Source: Distichodus sexfasciatus (taxonomy: Eukaryota; Chordata; Actinopteri; Characiformes; Distichodontidae). Taken from it: a stretch of 64,000 nt of DNA. The notes below the pieces were generated by a model that did not search any database, was not told the origin of the DNA, and worked only from the letters and a program-made list of their open reading frames with translations. Shown here in pieces: positions 1-40,812 of the stretch; position 1 is the stretch's first letter; every line of letters begins with the position of its first letter. The stretch covers positions 62,001 through 126,000 of the forward strand of contig JAVGVS010000098.1 in NCBI GenBank assembly GCA_032718565.1. The letters run 5' to 3'. Position numbers and translations under genes: made by a program.

Positions 1-1497
1 CAAGCGTTTAAAATACTTTTAATCTGGTTTTGCACTGGGGCAGTTGGTGGCGTAACGGGTGTTCGCCCTGTGATCAGAAGGTCAAGGTAAAGTTACTACT
101 GAGGTACTCATGAGCAAGGTACCGTCCCCAAGCACTGCTCCCTGGGCGCTGCCCTTGTTAGCTGCCCACTGCTCCTTCACGGATGGGTTAAATGCAGAGG
201 TCACATTTCGGTGTGGTGCACTGTGTGCTGTGATGTGCTGTGTTCACATTGACAAATAATCACTCACTCTCTTTTGCATGAGCTCCAGTCATGTTTCCAC
301 ACATTTTCTCTCCACGTCCTTGTGCTCTAAAATGTCACTTTGTAGGTGGAGATTAGAGAGTATGGTAGTTTAGTAGAGCTTTTTGTCATTTTGATGAAAT
401 TATTCTTCCAGATTTAAAAGGATGACTTTACATAATTTTGTGTGAAACTTGCATTTTGTATTTTTCCTCCATTTTTGGTTTTTGGTAGCAGGTCGTGGAT
501 AAGGCCGATAAATCATCATGGTGATATTATTGGTCGACAAATAAATTGGTGTCTGTATTAATAATGGCTGATAAATGACTCTTAATAAAGAAACAGAAAA
601 ACGAACGGTTGGTTCTATGTTATGAGTGTTGTCATTGTGTACTTTGTTCACTAGAGGGCACTATGCACTCCACATTTGTGTTTTTTATATAATATTTATA
701 CTATGTATTGCTAAATATTTATTATTGACTGGTCTATCACATCTGTAATGCATTTTGCTGTATTTTATTCTTTTATTTTATTCATGCAGTTTAACTGCAA
801 GTCACACCATGAACATTTTGTGTTATTTTGGTGTGAACTACACAATAACTACACATAACACATATAAGGGAACGTGTTATTGTGTCGTGGCTCCGAGTCG
901 TGTGTGTGGGTGCTGTGGGAAATGTCGTTCTCTTCCAGAAAGGCCAAAAGTAAAATATTTTTTTCCAATTTCTCAATTAATCAATCAAATTTGGATAGAA
1001 TACTCGATTACAAAAATGATCGATAGCTGCGGCTCTCTGTTTTGCGCTACAGTGAAAAAATAAATATCACATTTTTAGTGATTGGACTTGTTTGAACAGA
1101 TTCTTGTGTATAGAGAAGTTTCTGATCTTTCGTTGTAATGCCACAGTTTGCATTAGCGGTCCTGCTGTTTGCTGCCAAAGCTGATGTTTTTGGAGGGAAT
1201 GCTTTGCAAACCAGAAAAGAGCCAGTTCTTGATCAGGGTCAAATCACATGACTTTTAGCTGCTACAGTTCTCTTTTCATGGTGCAGTTACTAAATGTGTA
1301 TTACGTAATCTGTAGGGGTCATCTCAGTGTTATCAGTTCTCATTCAAGTCGTTAGTGACCAAGATATTGTCAGACAATACACGTGGCTTTGGCTTTTTTT
1401 AAAAGGGTCCCTTGAGCCTCTGCTTCTACAGAAGGTGTTTGTGAAGTCAGTGATGCTGAGGTCAGTACTGAGATCTGCTCCGTCTGTTTCCCACCAG
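1..1497. other. stk38 upstream intron, no coding exon seen
   Basis: I searched this stretch for the missing N-terminal stk38 exons and found none. It holds a tRNA-derived SINE at about 37-265, an AT-rich relic near 470-680 with a repeated 'ccgataaat' theme shared with about 19070-19340, and otherwise unique AT-rich sequence. The first exon in the window begins with the third base of a split Arg codon, so an upstream exon must exist. Confidence 0.7.
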
Positions 1498-7189
<5,692 letters not shown>

Positions 7190-9950
7190 GCGCGAACCCC
7201 ACCACACACACACCCCCACCCAGGAGTGAGAGTTTCCATTTTCAGATGTTTGAGCATTACGGGCGTTAGCCTAGCGTTACCCTAACGCTAACCCTAACCA
7301 GTTGAGTACGTACCTGTATTGTTACTACACAGAATTGTTTTCACAAAGGATATTTTTCATACCACAATAATCGTCTATTTCACACCGAACCTTCACCTCT
7401 GTCTTACTGGCTCTGAACAACTTTATACCAAAGATGATGGATATGGATACGCAGATGGACGTAACTGACATAATGACGGCAGATATTGTCAGCAAATCAA
7501 CAAACATAGAAAAGTGCATAGATAACTCACGAGACGGATTCCCTGCAGCCAGTGAACGCAGTGGTCTAGTTAGAAGTTTTACCACCAGCTTACTTCTAGT
7601 GATTCAGGAAAAAATTTCTTGTCTAGTCTAATGATCAACTCAGCATATGAGTGAACAATTTTTAAATACTGTAATAATGGTGAGATTTGGCGTGAGATTT
7701 CTGGCTTGAGCGTGAGAGCGATGCTTAATGCTTGAGTGTCACGCCAGACGTATGAGAGTTGGCAACCCTGGAAATCTGGTGTTTAGCTGGTGTTTAGACT
7801 TAAGATCGATGGCCTTTTTCATCGTTAACCATAAAATGATAGATCAAATGATCAGCATCATGTAAGAAAGCACGCTGTTTATTTTTTTTTCCCTGATTTT
7901 ATTCTTAAAGCACTTTGGGCTACATTTTATGTATAAAAGGTGCTTTATAAGTAAAGATTATTATTATTATTATTATTAGCCTGGATGACTGTAGTAGTAA
8001 AATATAACTTACTAATAACTTCACAAGGCCTGTAGATTTTATATCGCCCTCTTGTGGTCTCCATTTACATGTACAGCATTTTTCAGATGCTCTTATCTAG
8101 AGTGACTTCCGTTTCCTAATTTCAGGGACAGTCTCCCTGGAGCAATTTGGGATTAAAGGTATTGCCGAGAGCTCAACGGTGGTAGGATAGAGCTGAATTT
8201 GGACTTAAGATTTATTACAATCAGATGTGATACTAGTTGGTTGAATTAGAAAGCCCAATTCTTAGTTATACTTCAGAAACAAAAATCGTGTGCCAAATAG
8301 TGTGTTGAAATTTTGTTATTTATGGCCTCCCTGATTGGCTGTAATCCTATGCAAGATGACCTCCAAGATGAAAAGCCCGTCTCTTATAACCAAAGAAAAC
8401 GTCTGTGATGGGACGATGATACGCTAAAGACTTGAGGGGGAAGCTTCTCACTGCTGTATGACCAAAACTGTCACTTGAGATAAACTGTAACGCAACACAA
8501 TCCCCAAACACTGCGTCATTAACACATCACACACACACTTAACACTAGAACTGTTCAAATTAATCACATAATCGATGCATCGCAATGCTGACGTGGACGA
8601 TTCTGCTTCGATGCAGTGGCAGAGCATTAGCGATTATAACAGGTTTTCAACCTAACGTCCACTGCCTTCTAGTGGTCCGCGGCGGAATTGCGGCTGGTCC
8701 GTGACATGCAATCCGCTATCACTACTTTTTCATTTTTCAAAACATTTCCAGCTGATTTGGGCATCTTTATGAATAATGAATTTAATGCAAATATCTAAAA
8801 AGTAAATACAAAAAAATACTTCCACTGGTGGTGCCTGGGACAAAAGCAGTTGAAAACCCCTGGATTATATCATGACATTGCTTGGTGATTTGGCATAAAA
8901 ATTCTAGTTAAAAAAAAACATCCCGGTAGTCACTGTGGCTGTCCGATCTGCGTGCAATGTGAAGCATCGTAGAAAATTTGATGGCTTGCATCGTGATGCA
9001 TCGAGATATTGTAATAATCATAGTCAAATCGAATAATCATAATCAAATCGAATCGTGAGGGTTCACACCTCTACTTAACACACACACACAAACACGTTTG
9101 TATGCTGTTAATATGCTGTTACACTCTGACGATTAAAAAATATGCTGGATTTTTACCAAAGAGTTTCACTGGCTGTATATGTACATACATGTTGTTGCCT
9201 GTTTCCATTATAAGCTGGTTTATACTCTCTCTGTAGATGTTAATATATATTTTATAAGTTTTACTTTTTTCTGGTTTCGATTTATGTTTTTGTATCACGT
9301 TACCGGTCGGACGAGTGCTTCGTCCACAACTGCCTTATTGACCGTCCCAAAGATGTTCGTTGAAATTTCAACTTTTTTTTTTATTAAGCGGATTGTATCC
9401 TTTCTGTCATATCGTTATTTCCAGAACCTTCTACTATGGGAGTCGTCTGTCTGACGCTTTTTAACCTGTGTGTTTTCGTGGTTTAAATGTGGACGACAGA
9501 GTAGAGCAGGGCTGGGAGATTTCTTGCATCCTCTTATTCTGATTCTGATGTTTGCCATAAATGCTATTTTGTCTTTGTGTATGACTCTTATAGCTTTTGA
9601 TTTGTTGTGTTTAGAAGGTACATATGAGGTACAGTGCCCTTAAGAGCGTTCTTTTATCACGTTGTGATATATGCTGTGTATATGCTGGATTTATTCATAA
9701 ACACGGTCTGATGTGTAATACGGTGTGTGTGTGTGTGTGTAATGCTATGATGATGGTTGTTTTTTTGTATTTGATATGATAAACAGCTGATCTGTTGCAG
9801 TTGAAGTTCCCTAAATCACAAAATAAGTGCCTTTAAACTCTTTGAACCTGTAAATTCGTCAACATTTCTCACTTCATTTTTTATCATAACGTTGTTCTCA
9901 ATGAAAAACTATTTAATAAACGCATTTTAAATGATGTAATCCCAATGGCA
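7190..9950 (+). other. Likely stk38 3' UTR and downstream AT-rich sequence
   Basis: No coding sequence is supported here. AATAAA signals on the plus strand occur at 9915-9920 and 10103-10108 and could end the stk38 transcript. The stretch also contains repeat relics: a SINE-tail fragment near 8067-8175, an (ATT)n run at about 7960, and a dispersed element about 8550-9070 with 'gatgcatcg' motifs at both ends. That the 3' UTR reaches 9.9 kb is inference. Confidence 0.45.
9915..9920 (+). terminator. Candidate polyadenylation signal for stk38
   Basis: Canonical AATAAA in an AT-rich context downstream of stk38. A second AATAAA lies at 10103-10108. Neither has transcript support here. Confidence 0.35.
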
Positions 9951-10139
9951 CAGTCATTATTTTGAGAATGCATTTAATATGTATAAAGCGGTGTTGGAAA
10001 GATTTCTCTGGTTTAATTGTGATTTTCCAGGAACATGAAGAAACCCGGTTTCTCTCGCCCTCGTTGCTGGAACATCGGCATGATTGTCATGCTGACAAAT
10101 GCAATAAAAATCTCATAATGGGGGGAAATCATGCACAGT

Positions 10140-10690
10140 GTTTATAACTTGTACAACTACAAAAACCTCCAACTGTTTTTGTAGTTGTTCTTGCCATGTA
10201 CAAGTACAAAAATTAGAAAAGTGTTACGAAAACTAGAACGGTTTTTGCGGGTGCACATGATGCGAACACTGCAACAAAAAAAGGTGTAGTTTTTGTAGTT
10301 GCAGATGAGATGAACATGGTGCATCTATATCATGTGCAATAATAAAAAATATTAGTTGCAGTTACAACTGCACATTTTTGTAGTTGCACATGGCACTAAC
10401 TACACCCGTTTTTGTAGTTGTTCATATCATGTGCAACTACAAAAACCTTAGTGTTTGAAGGTGCACATGAGCTGAACACTGTGCAGCTACAAAAAAAAAA
10501 AAACTTGCCGTTTTTGTAGTTGCAGAGGACATGAACGTGGTGCATCTACAAAAATAATTGTAAAACCTTGTAGATGGCGAGGAAGAGTTTTTGTGGTAAG
10601 TCATGACACAAAGTACACCAGTTTTTGTAGTTGCACAATGTTCATGTCCTCTGCAACTACCAAAACTGAAGCAATTCTCAGTGTAAAGTT
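10140..10690. repeat. Array of inverted GTTTTTGTAGTTG repeats between convergent genes
   Basis: The 12-13 base motif GTTTTTGTAGTTG and its complement alternate at least ten times over 550 bp, for example near 10154, 10174, 10286, 10374, 10407, 10433, 10510, 10620 and 10660. Segments such as 10149-10204 form a near-perfect nested hairpin with 'cttgtaca' and 'tgtacaag' outside it. Intervening text repeats 'catgatgtgaaca'-like words. It sits just outside the stop codon of kctd20 and past the end of stk38. Confidence 0.85.
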
Positions 10691-10757
10691 CAGCTGTTTT
10701 CTATTCAGTATAACAGTATGTTTCAGTTCGGACCAGCAGCATTGTGTATGGCAGTGG

Positions 10758-13764
<3,007 letters not shown>

Positions 13765-13939
13765 CTAAGAGCTTAAGTCTAACATGGGACAGATGGGGAC
13801 AGAGGTAAGGGAAGCATTTCAACATTGGATCATCATAACAGTGAAGTCATGAACAGAAATCCCACCAAATGTACACATCTGTGATGGAGATAGTGGTGGT
13901 GCTCGGGTCTGGGAGATAAAAATCCTATGTTGGTGATCA

Positions 13940-14175
13940 TGGGGCAGTTGGTAGTGTAATGGTTATGGTTATTCGCCTCGTGATTGAAAGGTCGCTGATT
14001 CAAATCCTGGACCGGTAAAGGTACCATGAGCAATTCATGAGCAAGGTACCTTTCCCTGGGTCGTGCCCATGTTAGATGCCCACTGTTTCTTCACGGATGG
14101 GTCAAATGAAGATGTCACATTTCGTTGTGGTGGACTGTGTGCTGTGCTATGGTGTGTTCACAATGACAAATAATC
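13940..14175 (+). mobile_element. tRNA-derived SINE (family A)
   Basis: Near full-length copy of the family described at 11632: head 'gggcagttggtagtgtaatg', B-box-like 'tgattcaaatcc', body 'gggtcaaatgaagatgtcac' and tail 'caatgacaaataatc'. It lies in the 5' intron of kctd20. Confidence 0.85.
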
Positions 14176-14549
14176 CCTCGCTTCCACTTAATAAGATTGG
14201 CGGTTTGAATTCCATCCATGAATTTGTTTCTGTATCTGACTAATAAATGTAAATATCATGTTATGTTTGCTGACTCTGTTTTAAAACCAAAAGAACAAAT
14301 TAGCTTTAAAACGCTTATTTGTTACAAGAAACTAAAACTAACATAAAATTATAATGTGCCAGACTAAAACTGTTTTAGCCACCTGCAATATGTGAATGCA
14401 TAAAAAGGGTTTTATCAAAAATATGGTTGCATACTTTTCAAATGCCATACAGAACTTAGATGAATGATGGAATGCTAATGAAATGGAAATTACAATACAT
14501 ATTACAAACACACCGTAGGGGTAGTCTCTCTGCTGCACAGATTTATGTG

Positions 14550-15174
14550 CAGTGTCGGGGAGTAACGGAATACATGTACCGGCGTTACGTATTTAGAATA
14601 CACAATATGAGTAACTGTATTCCGTTACAGTTACCGTTTAAATAGGTGATAATTAGAATACAGTTACTTTGTTGAAATAAATGGATTACACGGCGGTCTT
14701 TTCCTGTTTCATATGTTAGGCTACCCCTCTCTAATTTTGGTAATTCCACGCATTGCCGGAAACCCAAACAAAACACGCAATAAGAGGCTCTAATGTAAGC
14801 GTCCTGTTAATGTTGGTGGCGTCAGTTTCACAATGGACCCGGAGCCAGCACAACAGAGCCAGCAGTGCCCGGGCGGGAACGCGTTTCTCACTCGGAAATT
14901 TCGTGTTTGCTCCTTTAGAGTAAATATATTGTCTATTCAGGGAGATTTGGGCTGAACAGCCAATTGGTATAGAAAAACAAACAAGAATTTGCAGGATGTG
15001 ATTGCTACATTCCTGTAGTTGTAAAAAGCATGACAATATATTAAGTAATCCAAAGTATTCAGAATACGTTACTCGCATTGAGTAACTTAACGGAATACGT
15101 TACAAACTACATTTTGGGGCATGTATTCTGTAATCTGTAGTGGAATACATTTTAAAAGTAACCTTCCCCACAAC
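14550..15174. mobile_element. hAT-type MITE with 'cagtgtcggggagtaac' end
   Basis: The left end is cagtgtcggggagtaacgg and the right end is its approximate inverse (aaagtaaccttccccacaac). Flanking 'tttatgtg' and 'tttattta' could be a decayed 8-bp target duplication. Internal sub-terminal repeats resemble 'ggaatacgttac'. There is no transposase reading frame. The family is common in fish; assignment rests on the CAGTG-type end. Confidence 0.65.
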
Positions 15175-15229
15175 GTTTATTTACAACTTTAGTCGAGATG
15201 TAACACTCTTTTAACCTGAACCCTCATCT

Positions 15230-15440
15230 GATTTAGCGCTCGCTTTATCTGGGATTAAATCCGATAACCTGCTGCTAAGCAAGCTGCCAGCATTCAGACC
15301 AGACGCGCTTAAAGGGGCGGAGCCACCCATGACTGACAGGACTTTCATCCAATAGAAGCTGTTGACCGTTTTCCTGCTCCCCATCGTTCCCGCCTCTTCG
15401 GCGAAAAGGGGCGGGGCCTGGTGACCATTAGAGTAGTGAC
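15230..15440. promoter_or_regulatory. GC-box and CCAAT-containing promoter-like segment
   Basis: Within an AT-rich region this stretch contains two GC boxes (aaaggggcggagcc and aaggggcggggcc), a CCAAT motif (atccaatag) and raised CpG content. It is upstream of kctd20, which reads leftward, so it may be an alternative kctd20 promoter. No exon was placed next to it with confidence. Confidence 0.4.
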
Positions 15441-15515
15441 GAGATGTAAATTGCGTTTCTGGCGTCTTTTTTTTTTATTTCTTATTTTTAAAAACAGATT
15501 ATTTTACTGAAATTA

Positions 15516-15715
15516 GTAAAATATGTCAAATCTGCATCACAACACATTCATACACATTTGTTATGACGTTTAAGTTGAGATAACAAATATATTCGAAAGT
15601 GTCGACAGGTTTCTTACTCACCCAGCACAATGTCACTTGAAAACCGATCATTTTTGCATGTTATGTAAGTTACAACACTTAACACCCCTACTGGCTTAAA
15701 TAGAGTTTTAAAGTT
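15516..15715. repeat. Direct repeat copy 1 flanking the kctd20 first-exon region
   Basis: About 190 bp here match 16910-17100 in the same orientation at roughly 90% or better (shared 'atgacgtttaagttgagata', 'acccctactggcttaaata'). On the minus strand both copies contain a strong splice-donor-like sequence GG|GTGAGTAAG. Confidence 0.85.
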
Positions 15716-16075
15716 CAAAGAGGGTAAATTCATCAAGATAAGCGCACATTGTTGGACACAGATTGTGTAGGAACATACATGTATTTAATTGTGAGAACAT
15801 ACCAGGTCTTGGGATCTGTTTGGTCGATGTATGCCCTTATTTGTATCCAATATACAAGTGTGGCGAAATAACTCAATAGTTATCATGAAATATAAACCCC
15901 TGGCACACCCGTGCACGTTAATTCGGCTATCCTGAAGATTAAACGTGGCTCCCAGACGGGGGTTTTTAATTTATTGTCTGCTTTTTAATTTCTTGGGGTT
16001 TGAGAAGGATTAAAGACAGACTTTAATATCTAATGTATGTGTCTACAAGGCTGCAATATAAAGAAAGTTTCTTAC

Positions 16076-16190
16076 CTGAGCAGGTGAAGCATTCGGTTAT
16101 AGCTACAGACTGACAGCTCCATTCTGCGCGTTCTCGCGGATAACCACTGTAATCCAATAAGACCGCGCGCGCGCTCACGTGAGGTTTCAA
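16076..16190 (-). promoter_or_regulatory. Candidate kctd20 promoter and first (noncoding) exon
   Basis: On the minus strand the order is: E-box CACGTG, alternating CG, an inverted CCAAT box (ttattggatt), CpG-rich sequence, then an exon-like stretch ending in CTCAG|GTAAGAAAC with the donor at about 16075. Spliced to the acceptor at 13721 this would give a 5' UTR exon. An ATG inside it opens a short upstream frame that ends just past the kctd20 start. Transcript evidence is lacking. Confidence 0.5.
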
Positions 16191-16909
16191 ATTTACACAC
16201 GCGCACACACACGCGCACGCGCACTCTCTGTATTACTATCTTTGTGAGGTCTTTCCATAGGCTCCCATAATGACTAGATGCACATAATTTTACACCTACA
16301 CCTAACCCTAACCTCAGTAACCAAAAGCTTTTACCTCTTTTAGTATCACAAATAAAACAAGCATTTTCTATAGTCATTTTTCCTCATGGGGACCTCTCAA
16401 TCCCACAAAACCCCCCAAAAAAACAGATAAAAGTGATTTCAGGGTATTTCAAAAAGGTCCCCACAATGTGATAAATACATGGACGCATCTTTCAGTCTTT
16501 GTGAGGTACTTCCAATAACCTCTTTACAGTAATTATAGGTCAAGACACTTTCTTCTTCAGTCTTTCTAATAAAATTTCCATAAAATTATTTTTCCACATT
16601 CATGAATGTTGTTCCAAATCCACAAAAATCTGACAAATATCAAATTTTCTTATTTTCTGAGGAATAACCAGGTCTGTACAAACAACCAAAACCCTGCTCA
16701 CATACACAGCCACACACACTGAACACATTAAGACAGAAAACTATATAAATGAATACATAAGCTATTTATTTTACAATTAACTTAGCAAATAGAAAACCAG
16801 TTCTATTGTTATGTCTGTGATTACACTGTTACAATATCACAGTCAGTTCTAAAATCGTGGACTTTTAGTGACAATGCTGTCAGTAAAAATATTTAACAAA
16901 AAATTATCA

Positions 16910-17100
16910 AATATGTAAAATCTGCATCACAAGACATTCATACACATTTGTTATGACGTTTAAGTTGAGATAATAAATATATTCGAAAGTGTTGGCAGGT
17001 TTCTTACTCACCCAGCGTAATGTCAATTGAAAACGGATCATATTTGCATGTTATGTAAATTACAGCACATGCTAAACACCCCTACTGGCTTAAATATATT
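16910..17100. repeat. Direct repeat copy 2
   Basis: Second copy of the segment at 15516-15715, about 1.39 kb downstream in the same orientation. The pair brackets the candidate kctd20 first exon. Confidence 0.85.
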
Positions 17101-17222
17101 GAGACTCATTCACCATCTGCACTGTTAAAACTGGAGCCATGTCATCTCGTCTCTCTGTATATCTGTACAGTATATAGCAGAGATGACAATAAAGTTTACT
17201 TTGACTTTGACTTTGACTTGAT
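17100..17222 (+). mobile_element. 3' end of a non-LTR retroelement
   Basis: The stretch ends in 'gagatgacaataaagtttac' followed by repeated 'tttgact', a common fish LINE/SINE 3'-end pattern with an embedded AATAAA. No reverse-transcriptase frame remains. Confidence 0.5.
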
Positions 17223-17813
17223 CTGCTCTTCAGAAGAAATTTGTTTGTGAAAACCGCTTTTTATTCTTCACCAAGATTCTCTCTAATGTTTCCTTATTTA
17301 AAATGTATTCCTAGGTAAGGACAGAATCAGCAACTGGTGAAGAATACGTATTCAAATTTTACTGTTCATGACTGCGCAAATTGTTTTTTCTTGAAATTCT
17401 ACAGTTGTATAATATTACACTATTGAAGTGTCTTAACTCTGTAACAAATTTAAGAAAAAAAATCTTGAGAAAATACAGATGAATGTGGCTAATTGTTAGC
17501 AACATACTTATCTCGAGGTGGAGTGGCCCTTTAAATCCGTTCAGGCCTCAAATTTTCTGAACTCTGGTGATATTCACCAAATTTTGTTTGGAAGCTCTCA
17601 AACAGTTTAAAAAATTTCCCTATTAAAGGAACAGCCCACTAACACCTAGATTCTGTTCTCAGTGGATTTCTACTGGGAAAAAGCAGCATTTACATACACA
17701 TGTAAAAACATGTAGTTTTTCTTCTGCTAAACCCTGTATCTAGGCTTAAACAATCTGCATCATTCAAATTGTTTAAGCAATTGAAGAAAACAGAGAGAAC
17801 TCCTACATTCAAT

Positions 17814-37690
<19,877 letters not shown>

Positions 37691-39729
37691 CTTACACACC
37701 TAGCTTTAATACACACACACACACGGCTATCCAAACCAATGCTTATCTACATCACACAAGCACACTCCTGGTTATAAAACACACTCCCATTGTGTAATAC
37801 CTGGTATAGATTTGTTCCTCACTGCCTGGGTCCTGCCTTCACTTCTATCCTCTGTCAAACATCCACTCAGCCCCAACAGTTTAACAGCCTCCAACACCCT
37901 GTACTCTCTCTCTCCCCCTCTCTCTCTCTTTCCTGCAATGCTGTTGGTCAGTAGAGCAGCTGTCTTGCTGAAAGAACAAATATAGACAATGCATGTCACT
38001 CAGTTTTGGGGGGAGCAGCAAATGAGCATAGCTGGTGTGTGTGTTTGACGGGTAGACATTTACTGACCATTTCGTTGACCTGGGCAAAGACACCAGCAAG
38101 TGTGTGAACTTTATTCATTTGTGATCAATTATAACTTTCCAGAAACTAGTAAAGCAAAACCCAAACCAATAAAGCAAAGCAAAACCTATAAATAGTTATA
38201 TTGTAAATTTTGAGAATATTAAGAGCACAATAAATGAATGAATGAATGAATGAATAAATGAATCCAATAAATGTATTGGATGTAATATAGTGATCACAAG
38301 GTATCACTATTAAAAACTTTATTTATTTATTTATTTTTATGTATTGGCCTGTCTAGTAAATATTGGTGAAATATGTCACGAAAGCTGGGCCATACCTCGA
38401 GGCATTAAGAATTGTTATTATGGCTGAAATAATAGTGGCAACTTGCCAAGAGGTGTGATAGTAAAACATTTTGGGAGTTAACAAGTGATGTGTATGTTGT
38501 ATTAAAGAAAGCCCCAGAAATTTTTATATTCTTCCATGTTTATTTGACGTTCAGAAGAGCTTTATTGTGTTTCATAAACACTTTCATCTGCCAGGAATGG
38601 ATTGACAACAACACAAACATAATTCATACAATTAATTTGCAGGTTGGTTTTAGAAGCGTGTAACATAATAACACTTAGTGTTTAAAGATCTTCATACTGT
38701 TTGCAGCACAATACTGTCCACTCTGGGCAAAATTCCTGCTATAACACGTAAGGATTTGCAGGCTGTAACACACTCTCCTGTGCAGGGTTAGGAGTTAGCA
38801 GTTACATTCCATTCATCACAAACTCAATCAAGCCGTTTCTAAATTAATGTAGCACCAAAGTGGCTAACAATAGCTGAAAGGTAATTGATTTTTGTCGTAA
38901 ATCATAATCAATCTAGGCTAGGAATGAAAGCTAATGTTAATGTCTAATGCTAATCTTTTATACGCTAACACCACAATTTGGTCGTTAAGGCTAAGACTCT
39001 TAACCCAGACTCTGTCGAGGAGAACTATCCATGTAATCACGAAATACAAGTCATCTGACTAAGAGAACTGGCTAAATGCCGTAAACATGTGCTAGACATA
39101 TGTGACCAAAACATAGATATGTGGTATGTCAAGACTCACAACTTTTTCCAACAATCCAAAATAATGTTGCTGTTTTCAAGTTATACATTTCATGTGATAT
39201 TGTGTTTATGTGCATACAGGTTCTGTCTACAACTGAGAAATGTTAGTACACAATGTCTAAAATATCCAGGTTCCTAGGACATTTGTGACAATGGGACAAT
39301 GCCACATAATAAGACTTGCTCTTAGATAATGTCTTAGTTGGCAGTCAATAGACCTTCAAAGATTCAATACTGTAATGAAAACTAAGATGGGTTGTAAATA
39401 TGTTGTATCATAGGTATTAAGCCACATTAGCGAACTAAGCTCTGGTGCACCTTGGCATTTCTCACAGCATTCAGTAACTCTCACTGAATCTTGTCTTCTG
39501 CTCAGACAGCCAAGAATTCTATTTGAGGTGTTCATGTTTTTACCACTGTATGAAAGCTTACAGAGAACCTTAAGAATAGCCCACACTCATCCTAAAGTCT
39601 CCATTAGATTGCATTAATAATCAGCCATTTGTGTGCCTTTTAATGTGGGTGTTGGAAGAAAACCCCAACATGATTTTACTTTCTAAACCCAGACTTTTCC
39701 ACCTCTGCTTGTTTAATGTTATATACTCT
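37691..39729. promoter_or_regulatory. cacna1s upstream region
   Basis: Presumed promoter and 5' UTR region of cacna1s. One E-box CAGCTG (37957-37962) is next to a pyrimidine-rich run; MyoD-type E-boxes would fit a muscle gene, but a single site is weak evidence. No conserved coding sequence was seen between 37691 and 39730. A (TGAA)n run lies at about 38234-38260. Confidence 0.3.
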
Positions 39730-39900
39730 ATATTGCGACAAAGGCGCTAACGACCGCCATCTTGTGTCACAACGCTTTCAACTCCGAGAAAAAGTACGGT
39801 TGTTGTTACGCGGAACACGTGACCAGCTCACGGCGAGAGGGGCGGAGTCTTGACGTCACCGCATTCGTTCGTTCCCTCGCGACCTCCAGAGGCATTTTTC
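39730..39900. promoter_or_regulatory. Orphan CpG-rich promoter-like segment
   Basis: A sharp CpG-rich island in AT-rich sequence contains a YY1-type GCCATCTTG, an E-box CACGTGACC, a GC box (gaggggcggag) and a CRE TGACGTCA within about 110 bp. No recognised gene starts here: cacna1s and ascl5 both read away toward lower coordinates. It could drive a noncoding transcript, act as an enhancer, or be a repeat-derived island. Confidence 0.45.
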
Positions 39901-40812
39901 CCAATTAATTTGAAAAAATCCCAAGTGATAAAACAAACTTAATGAATTACACGTATCTATGAAGAATGTCCAAAAACGAGAAAGCAGTTAGAACTGTTTT
40001 CTTATTTGGTGCTTTTTCAAAACAGTGCTGGTTGTGTTTTTTTTTTTTTTTTCGTTTTGTTTTTTTCTTTCTTTCTTTGTTTTTGTGTTGGTGATTTCAT
40101 TTGTGACTTTTTATTTACTCTGACTTTGAGTATTAATTTTGTTTTTGTTTGCGATTTTTAAAAATTATTAATATTTTGTTTGTTCTTTTGGTTTGTTGAT
40201 TGTATTTGGTTGATTTTTTTAATATGGGGGGAAATGCCTTTCTGTAGCGCTAAAAGTGTGTGATGTAGAATGTCAATTTTGCTCATCTCTGCTAAGCATG
40301 CAGATATAAATCTGTTAAAGTGTTGCTGAGTCAGAGACACTTTAAAATGTGAGACAAAATGGGATGGCGCTCTAACTTCCTGAGGCTCGTCCCTGTGGAG
40401 TTCCCCCCCCCCCCAATTCTTGTGCAGCTACAAGCTACTTATGATTCAAAGTAGCTAAGCTACAGTCAAACCACACTTTTCATATAGCAGTGAGTTACGT
40501 TACAAGGTACAGAGTAAAAGTAGCAAACTACACTCATGCTATTTCACGACCACAGATTTTGCTTCCATCTTCACGAAAGTAGATTCCATCCACCGACATC
40601 TCAGCTGCCAAGAATGTGCTGTGACGCAAGAAGTGTGTGCTGCGTGGGCACGGTAGCCACTTAAGCGAATTTTACAACATTTAGAAACACCTGCTAGTTA
40701 AAAACCCATGCCTTTGTAAATAGAGATTTTTTCCCCTGTGTGACGATGTAGTCGTTTTCCACATGACATTGCTCTTTCTAAAAATAAGTTAGTTACTTCT
40801 AACTAGTTTGTG

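Noticed and set aside
9179..9454. Small phenylalanine-rich protein after stk38
   Set aside because: AT-rich 3' UTR-like sequence with no recognisable domain; downstream AATAAA supports UTR instead.
14731..15078. Cysteine-rich open frame on the minus strand
   Set aside because: It lies wholly within a hAT-type MITE and resembles no known protein.
16072..16377. Open frame starting MTIENACF on the minus strand
   Set aside because: It crosses a CG/CA microsatellite and the likely kctd20 promoter, matches no family, and is better explained by a noncoding first exon.
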